A stretch of 64,000 nt of DNA from Lentinula raphanica (GCA_027919835.1 JANVFP010000041.1:357271-421270); one strand, 5' to 3'. Shown: positions 46,201 to 55,006, counted from the first letter of the stretch. Numbers and translations: made by a program. Notes: generated from the sequence alone by a model not told the origin.

Positions 46201-46378
46201 ATGGTAAACCACGAGCAAACGTCTTCGACTGGGCTCTAGTCCTGATTCCCGAATCTGCGACGGGGTCTCCTTCGTCTTTTTGTACTCGAGAACCGCCTGG
46301 GGTCATCGAGCTAGGGGGTAGTGCTGGCCTGGGACCGAGACCGATACCGATATCTGACTTCTTCTTAGACATAGTCAT
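40229..46378 (-). CDS. Gag-Pol polyprotein (2049 codons)
   Basis: The ATG at 46378 opens one frame holding Gag, protease, RT and most of RNase H. The Gag part has a Ser-rich N-terminus, a collagen-like Gly-Gly-Pro tract (about residues 595-680), a capsid-like helical core (WDGNGKTLIDYLIRMHELA onward) and a zinc knuckle CYVCNSPMHFARDC near residue 960. A linker with repeated GAYEAHS-type units follows. The protease motif is RLDSGADITLMS (about 1240), RT YIDDIVVFS (about 1750), and RNase H YTDASDVALGS (about 1895) and LITDHAALQWAR (about 2016). The frame then breaks: a run of five G (40256-40260) would need six for the protein to continue into the ORF at 38190-40253. The break is a one-base indel or assembly error; no standard slippery heptamer is present. 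Confidence 0.93.
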   Translation of the reverse strand: MTMSKKKSDIGIGLGPRPALPPSSMTPGGSRVQKDEGDPVADSGIRTRAQSKTFARGLPSSSSRSSKAPSSTVPSSPSPFSLRPQRSNVATDSKDGSEASGGGASKHASTEDLSSMSPLSSVSTTTPTKADKGKATTLKEGIDLPSRQRSETITSNESSDFYPRILAEESFVSARDEPLHASCIKLHPVFDPLDYEHDPLLAFGSVNGLVPGLDQDNSDILREVIIRWTMPLITEFPFGTMYQTIQSYVRSLPSLTFTESDFKRVDSKGDEVSPWKWTLIHPHLNALTHAALGLNQILRALAKLHEPLIKNYFLFDPRFKFVRLLEGHHDLNVVKSAVECLKTRAGQSSARISDLLRMVKFNAGVAIDDEDYGSEVGGTAFSTVSEVREQFGEDPGPVELGKLLLRPEYARALASSNVTPHDLFERFGTPARAVPQIIYRPSHHSFPARTDVPVQGERIPEKSISMAMAGFHSAPTQTPAVGSSLHSRLPFFGAPKHTDEDVHHVTFAERSSTRPEIPWSISALTKNHPVRSLPGIGTLPQEQLHTYSTIPRNEGMTISEWNRSREPPPPHSELQNLPPPTSVARNSPKVPGLISLPTKGGFGGPGGPGGPGGPGGHRYPGNPTDPGGPNVPRDPYGPGAPDGSGGPGGPGGPGGPGGPGGPGGGNPANPPSWPQVPDPRYDPLAWQLNNKLQLSDIPSWDGNGKTLIDYLIRMHELASRSDLLARGLGVWAPDFLRDTARNWWLTIPQSDRAFLTTSWWHIDGCIRAHFIDKSWLADRTLEFESIRFRSGDHRGESPVAFIQRRNHHASFLYPYSNLEEEPLFIARLLKTAPPSWEPHLNERNCPTVVQLQAQAKQLELTLVTVWKTEERFKELSRSDSNTSHKRRPFPRKAYVMDAEEESVATGDYDEETPILDLSVAAADHSRSSRDKPPGSSSSVPGKFLFERDDSVRSRVAPSKGKACYVCNSPMHFARDCKNYGQWTALKTLNRVHVNLTEAEIADDDRLYFVECLGQSDATVQIFSSEVRETKDWLGHSSSQGVDDRSKLSGAFEAHSRGLRKSKDSADGASEAHLLRGEYDGAYEAHTYSAYESGAYEARSLVGKNSLPQRDGAYEAHSEANHDDLVINGIPKVKHSTPSLDNRNIRRFFKHEQKGKGKEITPPAPRVVPRKVSRRSREREVTRPSFPMIEEKDGIPVEVVGKRRALPDGMGSLGTKALRMDAYVDSPSGNKVEARLDSGADITLMSEDFYTSHETFGKLKSGLRMNLYHLTGEAKVLGYIRFPLYVRATDGMWLCFETEAYVVRNMKVPLLLGEDFQTSYELSVSREASGNCLVAPKGSSHSIPASTAKYSSPGFEWRQAFPVQSFIRRRAARREKIRRRRSKSEIPVVRAARDVIVGPGSVYSVPIRGPFEGRDDWLVEKLLVGNEDTSVLASPNTWVNSHNPIIPVANPSSRPWIIKEGDVLGYLSNPESLDNPKGKELAEYTKVVDLISVQIKGTLKAQDLVEGPPARKEYLSPVLDDDELDAGPSGPKTSALTEDPVYSEGISDISSLVNLGPDIPEEIKPKLEEVLRRNKTAFGLDGRLGDYPAKVPINLKTDAQPVSLPMYATSPLKREVIEKQVSSWLESEVIEPSASPWGFPVVVVFQKGKPRFAVDYRKLNALTIPDEFPIPRQSEIIQALSGSQVLSSFDALSGFTQIRMDEEDKEKTAFRCHLGLFQFKRMPFGLRNGPSVFQRIMQSVLAPFLWIFTLVYIDDIVVFSKSWEDHITHLDRVLGAIAASGITLSPSKCFVGFSSILLLGQRVSRLGLSTHAEKVAAILELDRPKNSHDLQKFLGMVVYFSSYIPFYSHIASPLFALLKQGVKWRWEAEHEIAFAQAKEALASAPVLGHPIQGSPYRLYTDASDVALGSCLQQVQRIQVRDLQGTSAYDKIKSAWEEKRKEPPMLVHKFSDEIHDVDTPRWGATLDETWIQIERVIGYWSRTFKPAERRYSATEREALAAKEALIKFQPFIEGEKILLITDHAALQWARVYENANRRLAAWGLCSARTRT
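43033..43234 (-). repeat. Hairpin motif, five coding copies in gag/protease linker
   Basis: Copies at 43033-43048, 43087-43102, 43126-43141, 43165-43180 and 43219-43234. Encoded peptides are GAYEAH, GAYEAR, GAYEAH, GASEAH and GAFEAH. The changes hit the loop base, while third codon positions in the stem stay fixed. Related 15-nt copies lie at 44888-44902 (GAPKH) and 46058-46072 (GASKH), the latter containing a perfect palindrome. Confidence 0.85.
44340..44590 (-). repeat. Collagen-like (GGP)n coding tract in Gag
   Basis: A purine/pyrimidine-biased repeat of 9-bp units encodes runs of Gly-Gly-Pro, broken by a central degenerate stretch (RYPGNPTDPGGPNVPRDPYG). Confidence 0.8.
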
Positions 46379-46537
46379 GGATGTGAGGGTTTAACTCTGA
46401 CTCGAGTCTTTTAAGATATGCATCTGCACACGAGGTCACGTCGTGTACATTTCTGAGTGAATTTCGATAGCAGCAGACTGAACAATAGAGCAGTTGGGCA
46501 CCAGTTTCGCGGTGAATAAAAGGATAATCTTGAGCGC

Positions 46538-46689
46538 GTGCCTCGCAAGCACCACGCTCGTCCAATTGTGAACTTGGTTTAACTGACAGTAAAGGAGTAA
46601 TCAGACATAAGGATCTGTCTAGAGTATCATAATGTGCCTCGTAAGCACCAAAATGGACACTCTAGAGACGAGCGTGCCTCGAAAGCACC
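46538..46689 (-). repeat. Hairpin motif cluster in 5' leader (3 copies)
   Basis: Copies at 46538-46553, 46634-46649 and 46674-46689 in the untranslated leader between the 5' LTR and gag. Loop bases differ (G, A, T in sense) while the stems are constant. Confidence 0.85.
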
Positions 46690-46751
46690 GCCTAATAACT
46701 TGTCTGACCGAGGTTGTCCTCTTAGTTCGTCTCCAGCTCGTACACGGAAAT

Positions 46752-46768
46752 CCGCGGTACCCCCACCA
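46752..46768 (-). other. Primer-binding site
   Basis: One base inside the 5' LTR the sense strand reads TGGTGGGGGTACCGCGG, starting with the TGG expected opposite a tRNA CCA end. The primer tRNA would end ...ACCCCCACCA; I did not match it to a named tRNA. Confidence 0.6.
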
Positions 46769-46769
46769 T

Positions 46770-47117
46770 TGTGAAGACCAGGTCAATATTCGGAAGATCC
46801 TAGTGTCGAGCGGAGAGCGTGAGGCCGACGGAAGTGAATGTTATAAGGTTGAGGCTTGTATCCCTAGCCTCAAGGGTCGGGTGACCCACCGAAAGGGAAC
46901 GTGTAACTCAGGTTGTGAGAGGGTGTCACCCTCCCTAGGGAAGCAGAGATGGGTGCTTAGCCGTAGAGGGTGTCGAAAGCGACCGAATACGGCTCACGCC
47001 ATGAGAGTGTAAAACAAGTGTCAAAAGTTGTATTATACTAAGCGCTACTTGTTACTTATCGGAGAATTACTTAAGCATGAAAAGATGAATAGTCTGGTTC
47101 AATACATGGTCCTCACA
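46770..47117 (-). repeat. 5' LTR
   Basis: 348 bp, the same length as the other LTR, with TG...CA ends and one visible difference. Promoter and polyadenylation signals are presumably inside but not singled out. Confidence 0.95.
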
Positions 47118-47122
47118 CATAC

Positions 47123-47285
47123 GTACAATGCCTTGTACAGAAGAGGTTAAGGTTAATTAGGCCTAGGTGGATAAAAGGTGGTTGACTTAGTGTAGAAATC
47201 AATCGGAGTGGGTAGGTAATGACCCCAGGTGGTCACGGGTTGTTCCGGAATTTCCGGACACTGCCATCAACAACGTTTGGACCTC
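47123..47285. repeat. Left terminal inverted repeat of DNA transposon, inner part
   Basis: Continuation of the arm begun at 34965-35012. It mirrors about 50215-50390 ('aggcctaggtggataaa', 'ggtggttgactta' and 'ccaggtggtca' blocks), with roughly one in eight bases changed. Confidence 0.75.
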
Positions 47286-47399
47286 CGAACTTTCATTTTC
47301 AGTGTATTGTAATTCAATATATGTATTCAGAAAGCTACATAGAGGTCATTCATCAATAGTTAAGTCCATTGCCATGTCATAATGATGAGCAAATTTTTC

Positions 47400-47915
47400 C
47401 TCCTCTTTCCATTCACTCAATGTTTCTGCCAACACTTTCACCAACAACACATTCGTCAATACATCTGCTGGAACAACTCCATGCACCGGTGTCAATGATG
47501 CCACAATCAGTGGCAACGAGTCTGGCAACAACGTGTCCACTAATGGCACTCTTGCCATTCCATCTACTAGCGAAACTCAAGGTGCCGGTGTTGATGCCAC
47601 AAACACTGGCAATACTTCTGGCAACAATACCTTTGTCAATCCATCTGCTGGCAACAACATGTCCGCTAACAATGCACCCGTCAATCCATCTGCTGGTGCA
47701 ACTCAAAGTGCCAGTGTTGATGATGTCACAAATTGCTGGTGACACTTCTGGCAACAACGCCCTTGCCAACTCATCTGCTGGTGTCAATGATTCTTCATGC
47801 ACTGGCAACACCTCTGCTAATGACATGCGTATCAATCCCTCTGTGGGTGCAACCTCAGCCAATAGCATCGACGACTCTACAGCTGGCCCTACAGCCTCAC
47901 CTCCAGCACCTACAG
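47400..47915 (+). repeat. Asn/Ser/Thr-rich minisatellite with coding character
   Basis: Imperfect units encode peptides like NTSGNNTFVNPSAG and NNMSANNAPVNPSAG. The sense frame switches between 47533-47742 and the frame ending at 47974 (GNTSANDMRINPSVGATSAN), so one frameshift interrupts what may have been a single low-complexity protein inside the DNA transposon. Confidence 0.6.
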
Positions 47916-47924
47916 TGCTTACTG

Positions 47925-49375
47925 ATGTATATGCTATTTTTAGCACCTCTAGCACCCTCAATCACTCAGAATAGCTTTTATCACTTAAGAATCATACCAA
48001 AGTGACAACATTGAGTAAATATGATGTACATGATATTTTTAGCACACCTAGTACCCTTGAACACTCAGAACAATTTTTATCACTCAACATGTTCAGTACA
48101 CTTGGTACTTATCACACCTAACATACTAAAACTCAGAACAGTAGTGATATGTATTATATCCAACACAGTTGACAATAAATACTCAAAACAGTGTCATCAG
48201 TCACTATCCTTAACACATTTAACAGTCAAAAAGTCAGAACAATATTATTTGATATACATAACACACTTATAACAATGAGTTTTGGGCGCTTATTTGGTAT
48301 TTTCAAGTCAAAATTCATTGATAGCACACTCAATAATTTTTGTGTGGGCTTTATATTGTGTCAGGATGTTGTCTATATCATACTCCCCTAGATACAAATC
48401 GGAGAACTTGAAAACTCAACCTGTGGGGCTAGCAATATTGTGATCTTTGGTAATTTAACAGTGCATTGTGTAAATCACACTGCATACACCCATGTAATAA
48501 AGTCAAACTGCTACTGGGTCAAGAAAAGAGTCATCCCACAGCCTATTCTATGCTAACTCTATGCGATACAGCTAAGAGATCTGTTATGGGGGTCATTGAA
48601 TATGACATCTATTGTTACATGTAAGTGTAGACATCTATAGTGTACATGAAACATGTACATATATATTACAGAGTCCAACATTTATGACAGCTATCTGAAT
48701 CATGTACAGACACTCCCAGTAGACTGTGGGAGTGCTTTCCTCATGAACCAGAATCAGTACACTTGCATTACATGGACATATGCATTGGCATTTATACAAA
48801 ACACTGTTATATTACAAAAGATCACAATATAGCTAGCCCCACAGGGTGCAAATTAGAGTTCTCCAAATTAAATCTAGGGGAATATGATATAGACAACATT
48901 CTGACACAATATAGAGCCCACACAAAAATTATTGAATGTGCTATTAATGAATTTCGACTCAAAAACACCAAATAAGCGCCCATAAGTGCCCAAAACTCGT
49001 TGTTATAAGTGTGTTATAGTATAACAATGAGTGTGTTATGTATATCAAGTAATATTGTTCTGACTTTTTGACTGTTAAATGTGTTAAGGATAGTGACTGA
49101 TGACACTGTTTTGAGTATTTATTGTCAATTGTGTTAGATATAATACATATCACTACTGTTCCGAGTTTTAGTATGTTAGGTGTGATAAGTACCAAGTGTA
49201 CTGAACATGTTGAGTGACAAAAATTGTTCTGAGTGTTCAAGGGCACTAGGTGTGCTAAAAATATCATGTACATCATATTTACTCAATGTTGTCACTTTGG
49301 TATGATTCTTAAGTGATAAAAGCTATTCTGAGTGATTGAGGGTGCTAGAGGTGCTAAAAATAGCATATACATCAT
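47925..49375. repeat. Large internal inverted repeat (palindrome)
   Basis: Arms about 47925-48530 and 48735-49375, nearly identical over the outer ~400 bp and looser inside, around a ~200 bp spacer. The same peptide shadow (beginning MMYMIFLAHLVPLNTQNN) appears on plus at 48021 and on minus from 49276, which confirms the symmetry. Confidence 0.8.
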
Positions 49376-49847
49376 ATATACAGACTGTATAGTGGATTTG
49401 GTATGATTTGGACTAATAAAATTTTTTATACTTGTCGCGTATTTTTTTTAATTTTGTGTTTTCAGGGCCAACGAGGCACCCCTGAATTTTTTGACTATTT
49501 TTATGATTTTTTTCAGACTCTTTACTACAAGATAACATCATAATCAAATTTTTCCTTTTTTGGTAATTTTGATGTACCTGGACCTGCAATAGGCTCAATA
49601 CCATCCCTAAATATCTTTTGCATTTTGAGTAATTTTTAGGCTATTTTTAGTACCTAGATTGACCCTACATCATTTTTTATCATATGAGGTCATTTGCTTA
49701 CATACCCTGATCTGACCTAATCTGGTGTTTTTAAGCTTTTTTCAAAATTTTATGAATTTTTGGGGTTTTTTTTTTGAAAATGTACTTATTTAATATCTGG
49801 AAAATTATCAATTACCCAAAACAGTAAATATAGGTCCCATGTGACAG
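49376..49847. other. AT-rich interior of DNA transposon
   Basis: T-rich sequence with many short homopolymers. No coding feature is supported. Confidence 0.4.
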
Positions 49848-50114
49848 GTGGTGACAGGCATGACCACCCCCCGGAGCCATTTCCAGAGCTCCCTCCGAGT
49901 TATCGCAGGTTTTTTCAAACATTCCTCAATAACTCTTCAGTACTTTTTACAAAAGCTTTACAGTATCCTGTGGAAGGAGAAGGAGAAGGGAGCTGAAAAA
50001 GGGAAGAAAAAATCATTCATTGTTGACAGTGATGAAGGGGAGGCTCAATCTAGTGAAGGATCCTGTGGCAGCAGCAATAATTTTAATAGTGATATGTCAG
50101 ATATTGATGACTGA
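49848..50114 (+). CDS. Small ORF inside DNA transposon, possible transposase C-terminal remnant
   Basis: 88 codons ending in a Lys-rich stretch (KEKEKGAEKGKKKSF) and an acidic/Ser tail (DSDEGEAQSSEGS ... DMSDIDD). Acidic disordered tails are common at transposase C-termini, but no catalytic motif is present. Assignment by position only. Confidence 0.3.
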   Translation: MVTGMTTPRSHFQSSLRVIAGFFKHSSITLQYFLQKLYSILWKEKEKGAEKGKKKSFIVDSDEGEAQSSEGSCGSSNNFNSDMSDIDD

Positions 50115-50214
50115 TTGATTTTCCCTGTTTTCTACTACCTATGTTATGTTAAGTGTCTTTAAATTGATTCTATTATTGCTTGCTAATTGTCATGTGTGGT
50201 GCACATGGAATTTT

Positions 50215-50426
50215 GAAGGCCCCAGCATCGTTGATGCCAGTGTCTGGCATATCTAGAACAACCCATGACCACCTGAGGTCATCACCTACCTGCTCCAACT
50301 GATTTCTACTCTAAGTCAACCACCCTTTATCCACCTAGGCCTAATTGGCCTTATCCCCTTCTGTACAAGGCATTGTATGCACGGTACAACACTTTTGTAC
50401 AAGGCTGGTTTAGGGCTGTACAGGTG
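50215..50426. repeat. Right terminal inverted repeat of DNA transposon
   Basis: Ends ...GGCTGTACAGGTG, followed by the target duplication GGTCAAAG. It is the inverted copy of 34965-35012 plus 47123-47285. Confidence 0.8.
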
Positions 50427-50816
50427 GGTCAAAGCGTCGAAAAGCGTCGTATTTTACCTCCGCGGAGTCCGGACCGATCACCGAACCTGTTTTTCGAATG
50501 AACAGAACCAACGAAGTGGCATGGACACTCGTGGACATCGCCCCGAGGCAGCCAAAGGCGCACTCATTGAGCTCAACTCGTCTCGAGTCACCAAAATCTA
50601 TACAAACTTATCAGGCGGTTTCACGGATCGTTCAACTGGATACCCCAGATTTTTATGACTTCCCACCGCACGGACCGTAATCGCCTCTGGGACGATGTTT
50701 ATTCCGAGAGGATGAGGTAAAAATGGTCCGCGTGTTGTGTACCTAGAACCCTTAAAACATTTCAGATTGACAGAAGAACTGCTCTCCCTCTCTCTCTCAT
50801 TCGTTGGCTCTAACAA

Positions 50817-53777
50817 TGTGAGTACTTCCTTCCTCTTTCAACCGCGAACGGCACGAACCTCGTTGTTTTAGGTCTCCAATCGACGATTTCATTGCGGACC
50901 ACAAAGAAGATTATCAGCTTGATAACGAATTCGCTCTGGATGATGAGTCCGAGGATGAAACAGCCACGCCCGCCGTACTCTCTCATACTTCCTCTACTGG
51001 TCCCAACCGCGAACGTCCAGGTAGTTTCCTCCGTGGCAGACGTGGATCGAGCATTGTTGCGTCCGAACATCGTCGAGGATCTATGACCTCTCACATCGAA
51101 CACCTCGGCGACATTCTCCGTGGCAGACGTGGTTCGAGTATCGCTGCTGCCGAGCACCAAAAGCCTCGTCAGGGTTCTATGACGTCCAACGTCAACCTCG
51201 CAGCCGTGTCTTCCTCCCTTCATGCGTCTGCGTCTGCCGCTAACGATTACGAGCATGTTATGCCCTCACTTTTGAAAGCTGACCATCCACCGTTGGCTAC
51301 GCGGAGAATGTCGAGGACAACTCAGATCATCAACGAAGAGATCAACGCACCTGGGTATGACTCCACTAGTATCGCCATGCCCAAGCCAAGTTACAACTAC
51401 AAGAGGGATGGGACGGCAGCGCTAGACACTGTACCTCCGACCCCTGCGACGGAAGTGGCGGTGTTTGAAGTAGAAGAGATTCCGGATCATCGTGCAACAG
51501 GAAAAATTGCCAGCTGGAGGGGCGGAGTGATCTTGGTATAATCTGCGCTTCTCATTCGCCGTATTCACTCTGTTTCTGATACGTTTTTCTAGGGAACGGC
51601 ATGCTTTGCTCAGCTGGTAGACAATATATGGATGGTAAGACTATATCGTTCGCGGAACCTGGAACGCGACTGAATACGTTTGCAGACTTCCATTAACATC
51701 GCGGTTCCCCATATCGCAGAAGAATTCAATCTTCATGATGGTTTGTACCATTTGACTCCATTCATCACACTTGTACTTGTATACTCACTACAAGCTATCT
51801 TTCAGGATCTCAATCATGGCTCGTGTCCGCTTACACCCTTACCTTTGGCGGGTTCCTCCTCCTTGCTGGAGTGTTATCAGATCGCTTGGGACGTCGTGCG
51901 ATGTTCACCGCAGGGATGCTCTGGATGATGGCTGCTTCGATAGCATGTGGAGTAGCCCAAACGGGAGTACAATGTATCATTTTCCGTGCGCTGCAAGGTC
52001 TTGGAGCAGCAGCGTCGGTTCCCAGTGCGATAGGTGTTTTGTCGAATTTCTTCGTTGGGAATGAGAAGCATAGAGCGTTGAGCATGTTTGGAGCTGCTGG
52101 AGCTGTTGGTGAGTTCAGTCCATGAACGTCAATGGAAAACTCGAGCTCATTCAGCCTAGGCTTTGTTGTGGGACTGATCCTCGGAGGTGAGCCGACCGTA
52201 TCTTCATATCAAATAATGGACGCCATCTTGAACATCGAACAGGTATACTAAGTGGAACCCTTGGATGGCGATACGTCTTTTACATAGATGCTCCCATAAT
52301 TGGTATACTTGCCATCACTGGGTGGTTCTCCTTCCCAAAAGAAAAGCCCAACGTCGGGGTAGGAAACCCACGTTAGATCTGTTAGGTGCTGGTCTCGGAA
52401 CAAGGTCAGATCGTGCGGTTCTATCTTCGGCATTTATAGCTCATGCTTTCGATTTGCTACAGTGGTATCGTATTGATGACTTTTGCACTGTCCCAATCCG
52501 AAGTTTCTGGATGGAACAAACCAATAGTCGTAGTCACATTGATTGTCTCGTGCGTTCATCCGCGTTTGGTCTGGACCTTGACAAGTTGACTCTTACTGAC
52601 TTCGGTCGCCAGAATATTTGTCTTGTTAGGCTTCTCATGGGCTGAAAGAAAAGTACGAGATTTCGAATCCCTATATGTTGGCCCTTGGCTGATAAATAGT
52701 TTTCTACAGGTCCCAAATCCTATCATGGTACGTCAATGCTGTCTTGAACCATCGAGGATGCTTCTCTCAATCGATTCCACTAGCCCACATATTTGTGGAA
52801 GGTGAAGATTCAGTTCAGCCTCATAGGAAGACTCTTGAGTCTCATATTCTATACATTCAGCTCCCCTCTTTTGCAGGCATCTGGTGCTCTGGCTTCCTCC
52901 TGTACTGCTGGTGCGTCTGACGAATACGAGTCATCCTACCAGATTTCAAGTGCGAAACCCAGGTGGGCTTCCGTGGTGTACTATCTTTCCCTCATCGCCC
53001 AAGAAGTTTTATTCTTAACCCCGCTCAATACCGGTCTGTACATGATTGTGAGTCTTTAAACTCTCGGTCCACGTGCTGGGAACTATACTGAGTCCTCATT
53101 CATACAGCCCATGGGAGCCTGGGGCTTTGTCGTCAGTATTGCGACTGGTAGGGCAGTTGAACGATTTGAGCTAAAGCCGTTGCTCGTGGCGGGCTTTTTC
53201 ATCTCTGCTGTTGGTACTTTGCCCGCAGCGTTCGTGAAGACCGGGGATCTGTTCTGGCCGTAAGTTGAAGTACACATGTCGTGCAATGTCCGCTGAACAT
53301 TTGCTTGTAGCCTGGTGTTCCCTACAGCAATCATCTGTGTTACGGGTATCTCTATTGCATATAACGTCGCTTCGATCGCACTGGTATCTGCTGTACCACC
53401 GGTGGCAAAGTCCCTTGCTGGAGGATTAGTATGTCATAGAATTTTATCACCCGAGTACAAAGAGCTGATCATGGTCTCCTTTTTTAAGATCAACACTGCA
53501 TTCCAAATTGGCTCAGGCTTCGGCTTAGCTATCACAAGTCTTGTGTACGAAAACGTTCTTCAGAAGCAATCAAATCCCAACGATCCTTCCTCTCTAATGA
53601 AAGGCTATCAGGTACGTGTAATGCTGTACCACACTGGTCGTGATAATTGTACTCACGGCGCACCCTTAGGCCGCACTCTTCACATCATGTGGACTCGTCG
53701 GAGGGTCCTTGATACTATCTATCCTTACTGTGCGCAATGGACAGCAGACCGTGTCCTCAGGAATGATGGTTCATTGA
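50817..53777 (+). CDS. MFS transporter (DHA-type drug/metabolite efflux)
   Basis: The start codon is split: AT at 50817-50818, intron 50819-50872, then G TCT CCA. The N-terminal ~190 residues are cytosolic, Ser-rich and contain two copies of LRGRRGSS. The transporter core starts WRGGVILGTACFAQLVDNIW. MFS signatures include a loop GVLSDRLGRRAMFTAG and the helix FRALQGLGAAASVPSAIGVL. About a dozen more short introns follow; with them removed the frame stays open through GTSGIVLMTFALSQSEVSGW, LLYCWWASVVYYLSLIAQEV, LNTGLYM, PMGAWGFVVSIATGRAVERF and a last helix LFTSCGLVGGSLILSIL, stopping at 53777. The substrate is unknown; related fungal DHA2-type pumps export toxins or amino-triazole-like compounds. 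Confidence 0.82.
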
Positions 53778-54206
53778 TTCAACCAGACGATGATATCATG
53801 GCATAATAACGACCGTTCTTTCCTTTCTTTTCTTGTGGGTTGTGGTGTTTGCATTAACATAGATTCTAGATTGTACATACATATGATTCATGAACCACAC
53901 TTAGAATTATCCGAGCAAAATAACACCAGATCCTTCTCTCCGGACCGTTGCACAAAAATATCCCTTCTGTCGTAGGTGTTGATATTTCAGAGACGATTAT
54001 CAAGCCTAGGCAAGGCCAGCTGAGCGCAGATGCCACACTTGAGCACATCGAAAATAATGAGCCCGCTCCACGCATCAAAAGGATAAAGAGCGAGTTTGAT
54101 CCTACGATTTTCCAACCAAGGTTGTCATTGCGACGAGAATTGCACCACGGGAGCGTATAAAAAGAACGTTGGACGGACTCGCTCCAAAGCAGTCGCCGCT
54201 GAAAGT
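53778..54206. other. Intergenic region with TATA-like box before xylanase
   Basis: No gene seen. A TATAAAAAG sequence at 54156-54164 lies about 43 bp upstream of the xylanase ATG and could be its TATA box with a very short 5' UTR. Confidence 0.4.
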
Positions 54207-55006
54207 ATGATTTCTGTTACCCTTTTCCTCGTTCTGGCATTGAGCGCTATCGACAACGTACTCGGTAGTCCTCTTGAATCGTTCGACAATTCGACTCTGG
54301 CTCTCGAGAAACGTACCATCACTGATGGGGAGGGTACAAGCAATGGGTACTTCTATTCCGTGTATTCAGATAGCACGGTGACTGGTACCTATACCAATGG
54401 TGCTGCCGGCGAATACACACTTACCTGGGGAGGCACCGGGGACGTTGTTGCAGGTAAAGGCTGGGCAACTGGCGGGCCTATGTAAGCGCATTTCAAAGAA
54501 GTTAGTCAGTCCAGGAAGAACTAACCTGTCACTCTCATTTACCAGGTCCGTTGTTTATAGCGGCACGTATGAACCTGACGGGAACAGCTACTTATCGGTC
54601 TACGGTATTGAATATCATCAATCTCTGTTCGAAGGATGGAGAAAGCAATTGACCTCTGTTCGTAGGTTGGACTACGGATCCTTTGATCGAGTACTATATC
54701 ACAGAATCATACGGGGACTACGATCCTAGCACAGGTGGTACTTACAAAGGCACTTGTTCCAGTGATGGAGGGGAGTACGATATCTATACCCAGACACGCA
54801 CCAACGCCCCTTCCATTCAAGGAACAGCTACGTTCCAGCAGTATTGGAGCATTCGCACAGCAAAACGAGTTGGAGGAACAGTGACGACTGGGAATCATTA
54901 TGCTTGTTGGGAAGCAGTGGGATTGGAGTTGGGCACTTTTAACTACATGATACTTGCAACCGAAGCTTACTCTTCCACTGGTACATCGACCATGACTGTA
55001 TCGTAG
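54207..55006 (+). CDS. GH11 endo-1,4-beta-xylanase, secreted
   Basis: Hydrolyses xylan in plant cell walls, outside the cell. ATG at 54207; signal peptide ([19 protein letters not shown]), then a short propeptide ending at a Kex2-type Lys-Arg ([11 protein letters not shown]). Three exons: the introns start at 54483 and at about 54606. Family landmarks are [35 protein letters not shown], the nucleophile Glu in [13 protein letters not shown], the block [20 protein letters not shown] and the acid/base Glu in [12 protein letters not shown]. Both catalytic residues are present and the length (about 230 residues) is normal for a single-domain GH11 with no carbohydrate-binding module. Confidence 0.95.

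Larger units (their letters stand above)
35013..47117 (-). mobile_element. Ty3/gypsy chromovirus-type LTR retrotransposon
   Basis: A complete 12,105-bp element read on the minus strand: 5' LTR 46770-47117, leader, gag-pol, pol remainder with integrase and chromodomain, an extra ORF, and 3' LTR 35013-35360. The 5-bp target duplication is CATAC (35008-35012, 47118-47122). The gene order protease, RT, RNase H, integrase and a C-terminal chromodomain define a chromovirus. It is unusually long because of a large gag and an added 821-codon ORF. Confidence 0.95.
34965..50426. mobile_element. DNA transposon (about 3.35 kb net), interrupted by an LTR retrotransposon
   Basis: The ends are CACCTGTACAGCCCTAAACC at the left and its reverse complement at the right. 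Both are flanked by the direct repeat GGTCAAAG (34957-34964, 50427-50434). Inverted arms continue for about 200 bp: bases 34965-35012 plus 47123-47285 mirror about 50215-50426. The retrotransposon at 35013-47117 is inserted 48 bp inside the left arm. Net length without it is about 3352 bp. The 8-bp duplication fits hAT or KDZ superfamilies; I cannot tell which. No transposase domain is recognisable, so it is probably non-autonomous or decayed. Confidence 0.8.

Noticed and set aside
48021..48272. Matching frames on opposite strands at 48021-48272 and 48959-49276
   Set aside because: Explained by the large palindrome; no family is recognised and the frames are AT-rich.
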